A stretch of DNA of 64,000 nt, taken from Actinomyces respiraculi. GTDB taxonomy: Bacteria > Actinomycetota > Actinomycetes > Actinomycetales > Actinomycetaceae. The stretch is taken from positions 124,001 through 188,000 of the forward strand of contig NZ_CP063989.1 in assembly GCF_014595995.2 (NCBI RefSeq), written 5' to 3'. How positions within the stretch are numbered: the first letter of the stretch is position 1; each line of letters opens with the position of its first letter. Under the pieces are notes generated by a model. That model had not been told where the DNA came from. It was given only the letters and a program-made list of their open reading frames with translations, and did not search any database. Positions 54,044-62,865 of the stretch are shown piece after piece. Both the position numbers and the translations under genes were made by a program.

Positions 54044-54636
54044 CGTTGTGGTGTCTCAGGACGTCGGTGGCAGTTCTGTGTCAGGACATTGGCGGCGTTT
54101 CGAGCCTCAGGACATTGGCGGCGCTCGGGGGTTGTTGCTGTGTGTGTGCCCAAGTCCGCCGCGGTGAGAGCGCCCTGGAGGAGATCCTGGTGATCACACC
54201 AGCACGGTGCGCGCGGGCGCCACGGGGCCCGGGGGTGGGGCTTGCACGCTCACAGTTTTCGACAGCCGTCGGCAACGGCGCCATTGCTAGGGTTTGTCGA
54301 CCGGTGCCCTCCAGCGCGCCGGCTCCCATGTGCACGAAGGCCGCCCGCGCACATGGGAGCCTGGGCCACCACCGCAAACCCCAGTGCAACCGTTAACAAC
54401 CGTCACATGAGCGTGCACACCCCCCTGCCGCCACCCCGCGGGGCACGCCCCCAGCCTCGCCGGCCGACCGCCGACGGATGCCGGCACCAGGCTCAAACCG
54501 TCACGGGCTCAGCACGGCAGGGTGCCGGAGCACACCACCACCACGACCAACCAGAAACCCCACCCCCACAAACCCCCAAACCGCCACCAACGCCCTTGAG
54601 GCAGAACCGCCACCAATGCCCCACGACACCACAACG
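54044..54636. mobile_element. Noncoding element with terminal inverted repeats (MITE-like)
   Basis: The outermost 12 bases are exact inverted repeats (CGTTGTGGTGTC at 54044-54055, its complement at 54625-54636). Inside each end a 24-26 base unit is iterated: TCAGGACATTGGCGGC-type units at 54057-54122 on the left, and the matching GCCACCAACGCC / GCCACCAATGCC units at 54582-54620 on the right. The middle (54197-54590) is the interspersed repeat also found split around the IS110 at 23-25 kb, with a 13-bp stem GGCTCCCATGTGC...GCACATGGGAGCC. No credible protein is encoded. 53964-54043 and 54637-54780 hold nothing else recognisable. Confidence 0.65.
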
Positions 54637-54780
54637 ACACAACACCGCACTCCCGACAGCAAACCGAGGGAGTTGGGGGCGGTGGTGAGAGGGGGTCTCA
54701 GGCGCGCAGGACCTTCAGGACGTCGCCGGAAGTAGCTCCTCCTCGTCGTCACTGCGCCATGGCGGCCGTCGTCCGGGCCC

Positions 54781-55818
54781 CTACACCGCCAGCATCATCT
54801 GGCCGAGGGTGAAGGCGTGGACGTCGTCGCGGCGCTGCCCGATCGCGCGGACCCACGACCCCGGCGACATGCCCCTCGCGCGCAGCATCTCCGGCAGTGC
54901 GTCGAAGACCCGCGACCGTTCCCAAGTCAGGTGGCTGCCGGGCTCTCCCGCGCGAAAGCCCCGGCGCTCGAGTTCGACGAGGACCTGGCGCGTCGCCCAG
55001 TCGGACAGACGGCCCGCGTCCTTGAGCGAGTAGGCCATCGCCCGTGCGGACACGCCGAATCGTGTCTTGAGGTCCAGCAGTGCCTCCAGGCCGACCGACG
55101 ACGACGTCACGCTCGCCCGAAGCGTCTGCCGCGGCACCAGGAGCTCGGCTGCGAAACGGTTCGCCTCGTGTTCCAGCTGGCGGTCCGTCACGCGCTCGTC
55201 AAGTGTGTCGGAGTGCATGACGAGGTGCCCGAGCTCGTGCGCCAAGTCGAATCGCGCGCGCTCGGCCGTCTTCGACCGCGCCAGGACCACGAAGGGCTGC
55301 CCCTCGGACCAAAAGCTGAAGGCGTCCACGTCCTCCTCCGGGTCCGGCAGGCCGACGACGCGCACCCCGTGGGCCTCGGCGAGCCGGGTCAGGTTCGGAA
55401 GCACGTCCGTGCCCACGCGCCAGGTGCGGCGTAGTTCAGCGGCAGCCTCCTCCGGGGAGGCGCCGTCCAGTGCCGGGACGTCAACGGCAGGCAGGCGTAG
55501 GCACTGCATGAGCTCCCCGTAGAAGTCCGCTCCCAGGAAGGCCACCGCCGTCGATCGCCCGAGCAACGAGGCGCCCGCGCGACGTCGTGCGCGGAAGAAG
55601 ATCGCCTCCTGCGCCACGGGCTCCGCCGGGGCGCGCAAGAAGAAGGTCTCCGGCATGGCCGTCGCCGCCGCCAGGAGGGGGACCTTCGCCGTCGGGGCGC
55701 CCGCCCGCTCCCATGAGCCAACGGAACGTTCGCTCACGCCGCAGGCCTTGGCCAGGCCGGCGGCGCTGAGTCGGGAGCGGTGCCGCGCCGCGCGGATCCG
55801 TGCGCCGTCGATCGGCAT
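54781..55818 (-). CDS. XRE regulator fused to ImmA/IrrE metallopeptidase
   Basis: A 345-residue protein with an N-terminal XRE HTH (residues 5-40, RIRAARHRSRLSAAGLAKACGV then SERSVGSWE) and a zinc metallopeptidase of the ImmA/IrrE (COG2856) type with HELGH at 194-198 and the distal glutamate in LEHEANRFAAELLVP. Such proteins cleave or neutralise partner repressors or toxins, as ImmA does for ImmR in ICEBs1. Its ATG overlaps the stop of the upstream unknown gene by one base (TGATG), so the two are co-translated. A decayed paralogue lies at 59855-60712. Confidence 0.87.
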   Translation of the reverse strand: MPIDGARIRAARHRSRLSAAGLAKACGVSERSVGSWERAGAPTAKVPLLAAATAMPETFFLRAPAEPVAQEAIFFRARRRAGASLLGRSTAVAFLGADFYGELMQCLRLPAVDVPALDGASPEEAAAELRRTWRVGTDVLPNLTRLAEAHGVRVVGLPDPEEDVDAFSFWSEGQPFVVLARSKTAERARFDLAHELGHLVMHSDTLDERVTDRQLEHEANRFAAELLVPRQTLRASVTSSSVGLEALLDLKTRFGVSARAMAYSLKDAGRLSDWATRQVLVELERRGFRAGEPGSHLTWERSRVFDALPEMLRARGMSPGSWVRAIGQRRDDVHAFTLGQMMLAV

Positions 55819-56495
55819 CAGATCGCCCGGATCTCGAAGTCGACATCGTCGTCCGGCTGGCCGGAGAGGGCCTCGTCCAGGACGACGTCCGTCAGAGAGG
55901 CCGGGGGCAGAATGATGCGCTCGGCCCACCGTGTCACCTTGCCGTCCTCCAGGTCTACGGGCAGGGAGAGTTCGCACCGGATGCTATGGGCGGCCTTGTC
56001 CCAGAAGTACAGAAGTATCCACGTCTGGCGCCCCCGGAGTACTGCGTCCTCGCCGAGGAACCTGCTGTCAAACAGGACCTGCTGTGTGGGTGAGAGGCTG
56101 AGAGCCTCGGCATTGTCACGGGTCTCGCGCTCAAGCACCCGTCCCTTGGCCCGGGCGTTCGACGGCTGCCGCCCGGTCCCGGTCGCCTCGTCGCCGCCAA
56201 CGGCCGCGATGACGATCTGTCCGTGCGGCGAGAGTGACCGAGCGGCGCCCTCGTCGTCGAATGACTGCCAGCTGCGTTGATCCAGTGCCCTTCGGAGGGC
56301 CTCAACGATTTTGGCCCAACGCTGGTACCCGAAGGCTGTGACGGGGTCGAACGGCGAGTGCTGGGCGAGGGCCGCCTTGAAGCCCTCGACACAGATCGCG
56401 GGGAGGTCGATACCTGCGAGTCCGTGCGCGGCCAGCCGTGCTGCGACGTCGGACTCCTCGCGGTGAAGGCGCTGAGGCGCGGCGTGTGCGGCCAT
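55818..56495 (-). CDS. Unknown protein coupled to the XRE/ImmA gene
   Basis: A 225-residue protein not recognised. The middle is rich in beta-strand pattern (QVLFDSRFLGEDAVLRGRQTWILLYFWDKAAHSIRCELSLP) and the C-terminus ends in acidic DDDVDFEIRAI. There is no signal peptide or membrane helix, so it is cytoplasmic. Partners of XRE-ImmA genes with this size and a similar acidic tail are common in actinobacteria and may be the target or toxin of the pair, but that is inference. GAGAGGAAG precedes the ATG. Two direct repeats upstream look like autoregulatory operators. Confidence 0.6.
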   Translation of the reverse strand: MAAHAAPQRLHREESDVAARLAAHGLAGIDLPAICVEGFKAALAQHSPFDPVTAFGYQRWAKIVEALRRALDQRSWQSFDDEGAARSLSPHGQIVIAAVGGDEATGTGRQPSNARAKGRVLERETRDNAEALSLSPTQQVLFDSRFLGEDAVLRGRQTWILLYFWDKAAHSIRCELSLPVDLEDGKVTRWAERIILPPASLTDVVLDEALSGQPDDDVDFEIRAI

Positions 56496-56514
56496 GGTTC
56501 TTCCTCTCGGACGA

Positions 56515-56558
56515 GTGTCGGTGATCGGAAGGTACCACGGGCGAGTGTCGAGAATCGG
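56515..56558 (-). promoter_or_regulatory. Direct-repeat operator of the unknown/XRE-ImmA pair
   Basis: CGAGTGTCGGTGATCGGA and CGAGTGTCGAGAATCGGA lie 27 bases apart immediately upstream of the pair, with only three differences. The upstream position fits binding by the XRE domain. Confidence 0.5.
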
Positions 56559-56610
56559 ACGTTGTGCTGACCTCTCGTGTGCTGACGTGACGTGAGCGCC
56601 GCCGACGGCG

Positions 56611-56778
56611 TGCAGCAGGACAACGTGCCCGCCGCCGGTGGACAGCCCGCCGTCGGGCGACGTGCGTGCAGCAGGACAACCTATTGCTGGATGGACCACC
56701 TGTGTGCCTCAACCGGGCTGTCCGCTCAGTACACCGGAGCAGCACGTTGTCCGTGGCCACCTACGTTGTCCTGGGTGC
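56611..56778. repeat. Inverted array of GGACAAC / GTTGTCC motifs
   Basis: GGACAAC-type motifs face right at 56618, 56640 (GGACAGC), 56674 and 56693 (GGACCAC). Inverse motifs stand at 56717 (GCTGTCC), 56746 and 56765. The outer ends match as inverted repeats (GCAGCAGGACAACGT against GCACCCAGGACAACGT). Same architecture as 521-628. No gene lies in 56496-56907 apart from this array and the operator repeats. Confidence 0.6.
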
Positions 56779-56907
56779 GACACGCGGACACGCCAGGACA
56801 CCATCATGTGATGCCCATCACTTATGCGACCCCAGGGTTGCCGCCTCCCCCTGCCGCGGAATACAGGCGAAAAGGACTGCCTGTTCCTGTGAGAGCATCT
56901 TGCTACA

Positions 56908-56955
56908 CCACAACATCTTGTGGTCAACGGTCATTCTGACCACCGGATGATGTGT
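56908..56955 (+). promoter_or_regulatory. Tandem NrdR boxes upstream of nrdD
   Basis: CCACAACATCTTGTGG (56908-56923) and CCACCGGATGATGTGT (56940-56955) fit the NCACNANATCTNGTGN form of NrdR boxes, strongly for the first and weakly for the second. Their starts are 32 bases apart, about three helical turns, as is usual for paired boxes. A further palindrome, ACAACCG...CGGTTGT, follows at 56957-56977, and TAGTGT (56978-56983) could be the -10 box. Confidence 0.65.
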
Positions 56956-57086
56956 CACAACCGTGTACTTCGGTTGTAGTGTCGTGACCGACGACGCCGC
57001 CCCGGACCACCCCGAGCCGCTGCACAGGGCCCGCTCCGACGACCGCCGCACAACCACGATCCACCCCCGCACCGATGGAGAGACCC

Positions 57087-59015
57087 GTGACCGACGCGCA
57101 CCTCGCAGCAGCCCACCCCGAGCTCGTAGCCCACGGCTCAGCCGACTCCGCCGTCGCCCACGGCTCGCGCCCCGTCGTCGACGCCGTCGCCACCATCACC
57201 GAGTACCTGGACCGCTCCGACTGGCGTGTCAACGCCAACGCCAACCAGGGCTACTCACTGGGCGGCATGATCCTCAACACCAGCGGCAAGGTCATCGCCA
57301 ACTACTGGCTGAGCCAGATCTACTCCCAGGCCGCCGGCGACGCCCACCGCACTGGCGACATCCACATCCACGACCTCGACATGTTCGCCGGCTACTGCGC
57401 CGGCTGGTCCCTCAAGTCCCTTCTCCAGCAGGGCTTTAACGGCGTGCCCGGCAAGATCGCCTGCAACCCGCCGCGCCACTTCTCCAGCGCCGTCGGCCAG
57501 ATCGTCAACTTCCTGGGCACCCTGCAGAACGAGTGGGCCGGCGCCCAGGCCTTCAGCTCCTTCGACACCTACATGGCGCCCTTCGTCCGCCTGGACGCCA
57601 TGACCTACGAGGAGGTCCTGCAGTGCATGCAGGAGCTCATCTTCAACCTCAACGTCCCCTCGCGCTGGGGCACCCAGACGCCCTTCACCAACCTCACCTT
57701 CGACTGGACCTGCCCCGCCGACCTCGCCGATGAGCACCCCCTCATCGGTGACGAGCTGTGCGACTTCACCTACGGCGAGCTCGCCGAGGAGATGGCCATG
57801 ATCAACCGCGCCTTCATGGAGGTCATGACCGAAGGTGACGCCGACGGGCGCGTCTTCACCTTCCCCATCCCCACCTACAACATCACCAAGGACTTCGACT
57901 GGGACTCGAGTAACGCGGACCTGCTGTTCGAGATGACCGCGAAGTACGGCCTGCCCTACTTCCAGAACTTCATCAACTCCGAGCTCGACCCGGGCATGAT
58001 CCGCTCCATGTGCTGCCGTCTCCAGCTCGATCTGCGCGAGCTGCTCAAGCGGGGCAACGGTCTCTTCGGCTCCGCCGAGCAGACCGGAAGCGTCGGCGTC
58101 GTCACCATCAACATGGCGCGACTGGGCTACCTCCACGCCGGCGACGAGGCGGGCCTGGTCGCCGCCCTCGATCGCCTCATCGACATCGCCTCCGACACCC
58201 TCGAGCTCAAGCGTGTGGTCATCCAGCACCACATCGACGCGGGCCTGTTCCCCTTCACCAAGCGCTGGCTCGGCACCCTCGACAACCACTTCTCGACCAT
58301 CGGCGTCAACGGCATGAACGAGATGGTCCGCAACTTCACGGCCGACGCCTACGACCTCACCGACCCGCGCGGGCACGACATGTGCGTGCGCCTGCTTGAC
58401 CACGTGCGCGAGCGCATGGTTCAGGTCCAGGAGGCCACCGGCCATCTGTACAACCTGGAGGCCACGCCGGCGGAGGGCACCACCTACCGCTTCGCCAAGG
58501 AGGACCGCAAGCGTCTGCCCGGCATCCTCCAGGCCGGCACGGACTCCAACCCGTACTACACGAACTCCTCCCAGCTGCCCGTCGGTTACACGGACGACCC
58601 CTTCCTCGCCCAGGAGATGCAGGAGGAGCTGCAGACCAAGTACACGGGCGGCACCGTCCTGCACCTGTACATGAACGAGCGCATCTCCTCGGCCCAGGCG
58701 TGCAAGGAGCTCGTGCGGCGCTCGCTCACGGCCTTCCGCTCGCCGTACATCACCATCACGCCGACCTTCTCGATCTGCCCGACCCACGGCTACCTCGCCG
58801 GCGAGCACCAGACCTGCCCCACGTGCGCCGCGCTGCACCCCGGCTCCGAGCCCGTCGAGTGCGAGGTGTGGACGCGCGTCATGGGCTACTTCCGCCCGGT
58901 GCAGTCCTTCAACATCGGCAAGAAGGGCGAGTACGCCGAGCGCACGATGTTCACCGAGGGCGCTGCGACCGGGCACGGCCGGGCGACCTCCCGTCTGACG
59001 GCCGTGAGCGCCTGA
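57087..59015 (+). CDS. nrdD: Anaerobic ribonucleoside-triphosphate reductase (class III)
   Basis: A 642-residue glycyl-radical enzyme that reduces ribonucleotides without oxygen. It has NANANQGYSLGGMILNTSGKV near the start, HIHDLDM, active-site region NPPRHFSSAVGQ, CRLQLDL, STIGVNGMNEM, the zinc cysteines in ICPTHGY and TCPTCA near the C-terminus, and the radical loop RVMGYFRP with Gly600. GTG 57087 is preferred over ATG 57075 because GGAGAG precedes it. The N-terminus is short and shows no ATP-cone, so allosteric control by dATP may be missing or different. It is followed by nrdG and controlled by NrdR boxes. Confidence 0.93.
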   Translation: MTDAHLAAAHPELVAHGSADSAVAHGSRPVVDAVATITEYLDRSDWRVNANANQGYSLGGMILNTSGKVIANYWLSQIYSQAAGDAHRTGDIHIHDLDMFAGYCAGWSLKSLLQQGFNGVPGKIACNPPRHFSSAVGQIVNFLGTLQNEWAGAQAFSSFDTYMAPFVRLDAMTYEEVLQCMQELIFNLNVPSRWGTQTPFTNLTFDWTCPADLADEHPLIGDELCDFTYGELAEEMAMINRAFMEVMTEGDADGRVFTFPIPTYNITKDFDWDSSNADLLFEMTAKYGLPYFQNFINSELDPGMIRSMCCRLQLDLRELLKRGNGLFGSAEQTGSVGVVTINMARLGYLHAGDEAGLVAALDRLIDIASDTLELKRVVIQHHIDAGLFPFTKRWLGTLDNHFSTIGVNGMNEMVRNFTADAYDLTDPRGHDMCVRLLDHVRERMVQVQEATGHLYNLEATPAEGTTYRFAKEDRKRLPGILQAGTDSNPYYTNSSQLPVGYTDDPFLAQEMQEELQTKYTGGTVLHLYMNERISSAQACKELVRRSLTAFRSPYITITPTFSICPTHGYLAGEHQTCPTCAALHPGSEPVECEVWTRVMGYFRPVQSFNIGKKGEYAERTMFTEGAATGHGRATSRLTAVSA

Positions 59016-59028
59016 GCGGTACGCCCCC

Positions 59029-59061
59029 GCCGTCGTCCCCACCGCCGGGGCCGACGACGGT
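59029..59061 (+). terminator. Hairpin between nrdD and nrdG
   Basis: CCGTCGTC (59030-59037) pairs with GACGACGG (59053-59060), extended by CCC/GGG. It probably limits nrdG expression relative to nrdD. Confidence 0.5.
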
Positions 59062-59080
59062 GGGTCGGCCTCATCGCAGC

Positions 59081-59830
59081 ATGACTCACGCCGCCGCTGT
59101 TCCGACGTCGAACGCCCGCCCCGCTGACTGCCTCGTCATCGCGGGGCTCGTTCCCATGTCCACCGTGGACTGGCCGGACCACCTCACCGCGACCATCTTC
59201 ACGCAGGGCTGTCCCTGGAACTGCTTCTACTGTCACAATCGCGACCTCATCGACACCCGCACCCCCGGCGCCGTCGCCTGGCAGGAGGTCCGTGACCTGC
59301 TCGGCCGACGGCGGGGGCTGCTCGACGGCGTCGTCTTCACCGGCGGTGAGGCCCTGCGCCAGGACTGCCTGGCCGACGCCGCCCGCGAGGTCAAGGACAT
59401 GGGCTTCCAGGTGGGTCTGCACACGGCCGGCATGTACCCGCGCCGCCTGCGGGACCTGGTGGAGGACGGGCTCGTCGACTGGGTGGGTCTTGACGTCAAG
59501 GCCCTGCCCGAGCACTACGCGCAGGTGGTTGGCAGGCCGAACGCCGCGCAGAAGGTGTGGGACTCGCTTGAGGTCCTGCTCGCCTCCGGCACGGATATGG
59601 AGGTGCGCACCACTGCCGTGCCCGGTGACGTCACCGCCGACGACGCCGTGGAGGTCGCCCGCCGGGTCCACGAGGCCGGGGCGCGCGTCTACGCGCTGCA
59701 GCAGGCGCGTGGGCGGGGCACGAGCGGCACCTTCCCAGTGGCGGCCCCCGGCTGGGACGCCCAGTGCGAGCGCATGGCCGCCGATATCGAGGCGATGGGC
59801 TGGGAGCGCTTCACCTACCGGCCCGCCTGA
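59081..59830 (+). CDS. nrdG: Anaerobic ribonucleotide reductase activating enzyme (radical SAM)
   Basis: A 249-residue radical SAM protein that installs the glycyl radical on NrdD. The cluster-binding motif is CPWNCFYCHN (C44, C48, C51), followed by VVFTGGEALRQ (the GGE motif) and GLHTAGMYPRRL. The wider form, with an N-terminal IAGLVPMSTVDWPDHL, is the NrdG2/YjjW-like type common in actinobacteria and anaerobes. ATG 59081 has only a weak ribosome site. It lies 65 bases after nrdD behind a hairpin. Confidence 0.9.
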   Translation: MTHAAAVPTSNARPADCLVIAGLVPMSTVDWPDHLTATIFTQGCPWNCFYCHNRDLIDTRTPGAVAWQEVRDLLGRRRGLLDGVVFTGGEALRQDCLADAAREVKDMGFQVGLHTAGMYPRRLRDLVEDGLVDWVGLDVKALPEHYAQVVGRPNAAQKVWDSLEVLLASGTDMEVRTTAVPGDVTADDAVEVARRVHEAGARVYALQQARGRGTSGTFPVAAPGWDAQCERMAADIEAMGWERFTYRPA

Positions 59831-59854
59831 GCGGGGTGGATTGGGTCTGGACGT

Positions 59855-60712
59855 CTACACCGCCAGCATCATCTGGCCGAAGGTGAGGGCGCGGACGTCC
59901 TCGGGGCGCTGCCCTATCGATGCGGCCCACGACCCGGGTGACGCGCCCCTGGTGCGCAGCGCCTCCAGGCCGACCGACGACGTCACGCACGCCCGAAGCG
60001 TCTGCCGCGGCACCAGGAGCTCGACCGCGAAACGGTTCGCCTCGTGTTCCAGACGACGGTCCGTCACGTGCTCGCCGCTGCGCGTGTCGGAGTGCATGAC
60101 GAGGTGCCCGAGCTCGTGCGCCAGGTCGAAGCGCGCGCTCCGCCGTTCGACCGTGCCAGGACCACGAAGGGGCGACCATCGGACCAGAAGCTGAAGGCGT
60201 CCACCTCCTCCTCCGGATCCGGCAGGCCCACGACGTGTACGCCGTGGGCCTCGGCGAGCTGGGTGAGGTTCGGCAGCGCGTCCCGTCCCCACGCGCCAGG
60301 CCCCCACGCGCCAGGCGCGGCGCAGCTCACCGGCTGCGGCTTCCGGGGAGTCGCCGTCCAGTACCGGGACGTCGATGGTCGGCAGGTGCAGCCGCTGCGT
60401 GACCTCCCCGTAGGAGTCCGCGCTCAGGAATGCCACCGACGTCGATCGCTTGAGCAACGGGGCGCCGGCCCGCCGTTGCGCACGGAAGAAGACGGCCTCC
60501 TGCGCGACGGGTTCCGCCGGCGCTCGCGGGAAGAAGGCCTCCGGCATCGCCGTCGCCGCCAGAGGGGAGGCCTTAGCGGCCGGGGCGCCCTCCCGCTCCC
60601 ACGAGCTGACGGTACGTGTGGTGACTTGGCATGCCTGGGTCAGGCCCGCGACGCTGAGCCGTGCGCGGTGCCGTGCCGCGCGGACCCCGGGCCTATCATC
60701 GGCCCGCAGCAT
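59855..60712 (-). pseudogene. Decayed paralogue of the XRE/ImmA gene
   Basis: The frame is open, but comparison with 54781-55818 shows it is broken. An extra base near 60282 and a loss near 60145 put about 55 codons out of frame. A 15-base duplication (CCCCACGCGCCAGG twice, 60287-60315) adds AWRVG. A deletion of about 200 bases removes the region after GLEAL, so the helical C-terminus is missing. HELGH survives. Both ends (RAARHRARLSVAGL and LGQMMLAV) are well preserved. Same orientation as the intact copy, so the two form direct repeats around nrdDG. Confidence 0.75.
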
Positions 60713-60715
60713 CCA

Positions 60716-62077
60716 CGGCGCCGCCGCACGCGACTCCCCCTTCGCCCGGGCCGACGCCTACCTCCGTCAGGCCATCGCCGCCTGGCTCGCCGAACCCGAT
60801 GGTGCCGAACCCGACGGCGCTGCCGACAGCCCCGGCCCCGACCGGGGCCGCACTCGGGCCGACCTCGAGCGCCGGGCCACCATCCTGCGTGGCGTCATCA
60901 CCAAGGGCCTCGTCCTCGTCACCATCCGCCTCGACACCAAGGAAGACGCCCAGGCCATCGTCGAGACCCTCAACGCCCGCGGCACCCCGCTCACCGCGAT
61001 GGGCCTCGTCAAGAACTTCCTCCTCCAGGGCCTCGACTCCCACGCCCGCAGCACCGAGGAGCTCTACGAGCGCTACTGGTCCCCCTTCGAGACCCCCTTC
61101 TGGGAGGAGGAGATCGGGGTGGGACGCACCATGCAGTTCCGCTCCGTCGCCTTCCTCAACTGGTGGCTCACCGCCCGCACCCGCACCGTCATCCCCGCCC
61201 GCGTCACCTTCGCCGTCTTCAAGCGCCACACCCTCGCCACTGATGGCGCGGAGACGGCGGTCCTGGAGGACATGGCCGTCGCGGCCGCCCGCTACGCCGA
61301 ACTCCATGCCGCCTCCACCCGTCCCGCCGACGAGCTGACCGCCCTCGAGATGCTCAACTGTCGCAGGACGCCAACCGCTTCGTCGTCGACCAGATTCTGC
61401 GCACCGCCGCCGAGCAGCCCACCGCCATGGGGGACGCCATCGAGGAGCTCCTGGCCTCGCAGATCGCCACCGTCTCCTACTGGCCCGACGACGTCGAGCT
61501 GCGTACTGCGCTTGTCGACGAGCGCGTCTACACCACCCTCGTCCGCGCCCGCCTGCGCATGCTCCTCGAGGCCGTCGAAGACGAACAGCGCGGCTACCCC
61601 CACGGACACCGCCGCTCCGAGACCCCCGTCGTGCGGGGTGTCGGCACCGCCGAGCACCTCCTGCCGAAGCAATGGCGTCTGCGCTGGGATCCGGACGGCC
61701 GTATCGCCGCCGATGACGCCGCGGCCCGGCGCCGCGACCATCTCCTCCACACCCTCGGCAACCTCACGCTCATGACGCAGCGACTCAACTCCTCCCTGTC
61801 CAACAGCGCCTGGCCGGACAAACGCCGGGCCATCGATGACGCCACGCTCCTGCTCACCACCCGGGCCGTCACCACGGCCCACCCGGACGCCTGGACCGAG
61901 GAGGACATCCGCGGGCGCACCGGCTGCCTCATCGACGCCATCAGCCGGATCTGGCCCGTCCCGGCCGGTCACGTCCACCGCATCGTGCCGCCCGCCCGCC
62001 GGCTCCACCCTCGACGTCCTGCGCGCCCGGGTCCTCGCCGAGTCCGGAGCCCAGGGCCCTGGATCCTCAGGCAGTGA
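60716..62077 (+). pseudogene. DUF262/DUF1524 (GmrSD-like) restriction gene remnant
   Basis: The first part (to about 61360) reads VTIRLDTKEDAQAIVETLNA then RGTPLTAMGLVKNFLLQG, the mid-region of DUF262. A frameshift near 61360 moves to another frame with EHLLPKQW and HTLGNLTLMTQRLNSSLSN, the HNH-like DUF1524 nuclease. The N-terminal ATPase-like part of DUF262 is gone, and the join to the pseudogene beside it shows no start signal. Intact relatives are type IV enzymes of the GmrSD class that cut modified phage DNA. The stop overlaps the end of the convergent ABC permease gene. Confidence 0.75.
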
Positions 62078-62864
62078 TGTCCCGCTTCCGCAGGCTCACC
62101 GCATAGCCGGCCATGAGCAGCACCGCCGCGTAGGCGGCGAGCACTCCCAGTCCGCCCTGCCAGCTCAGCCCGGCCTGGACCATCTCGGAGGTGTTGGTCG
62201 ACCCCGCCTCGACGGGCCAGACGGCGGACCAATTGGCCCCGCCGGGCAGGTACTGCCCGATTCTCTGCATCCTCTCGGACTCGTTGCAGATCGCGGTGAC
62301 GGTCGGCTCGATGAGCATTGCGAAGACGAACACGATGACGACAGCCGCCACCTGGTTGCGCACCAGCATCCCGAGCCCGAAACCGATCAGGGCCCACAGC
62401 GCGAAGACGGCGATCGTTCGCAGGGACATGAGCCAGTAGGTCCCATCATCGAGCGCCGTCTCCTCCCCGATCGCCGTGAGGACCCCGGCGATGGCAGCAA
62501 CGCCCCCGAGGACCACCACCGCGGCGACGATGAGAGCGACCACCAGGCCGGAGCCCGCCTGGTTGGTGTACATGCGCAGCCTCGAGGAGCCGTAGAAGAC
62601 GAGCCGGGCCACCGTGTGGTGGCGGAACATCTGGGTCGCGACGAGCACGCCGATGAGGAAGGGCAGCAGGTACCCGGAGCGGCCCACGTAGGAGTACAGG
62701 TACCCCATGGCGACGTCGGTCGTCTGCCCGGCGCCGTAGCCGCGCGCCACATTGGCCGTGATGAGGGCGCACAGCCCCCAGAGGAACACCCCGATGAGGG
62801 CCGAGGTGAGAAGCACGGCGCGGTCGCGGACCACGCCTCCGAGCTGGGAGCGGAACTCGTTCAT
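62067..62864 (-). CDS. ABC-2 type permease
   Basis: A 265-residue membrane protein with about six helices (for example LLTSALIGVFLWGLCALIT, YLLPFLIGVLVATQMF, VVALIVAAVVVLGGVAAIAG). It starts with NEFRSQLGGVVRDRAVL in the style of ABC-2 permeases. AGGAGG precedes the ATG. It lies directly after the ATPase gene (one base between stop and start), so they form one exporter. Substrate unknown. Confidence 0.83.
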   Translation of the reverse strand: MNEFRSQLGGVVRDRAVLLTSALIGVFLWGLCALITANVARGYGAGQTTDVAMGYLYSYVGRSGYLLPFLIGVLVATQMFRHHTVARLVFYGSSRLRMYTNQAGSGLVVALIVAAVVVLGGVAAIAGVLTAIGEETALDDGTYWLMSLRTIAVFALWALIGFGLGMLVRNQVAAVVIVFVFAMLIEPTVTAICNESERMQRIGQYLPGGANWSAVWPVEAGSTNTSEMVQAGLSWQGGLGVLAAYAAVLLMAGYAVSLRKRDITA

Positions 62865-62865
62865 A

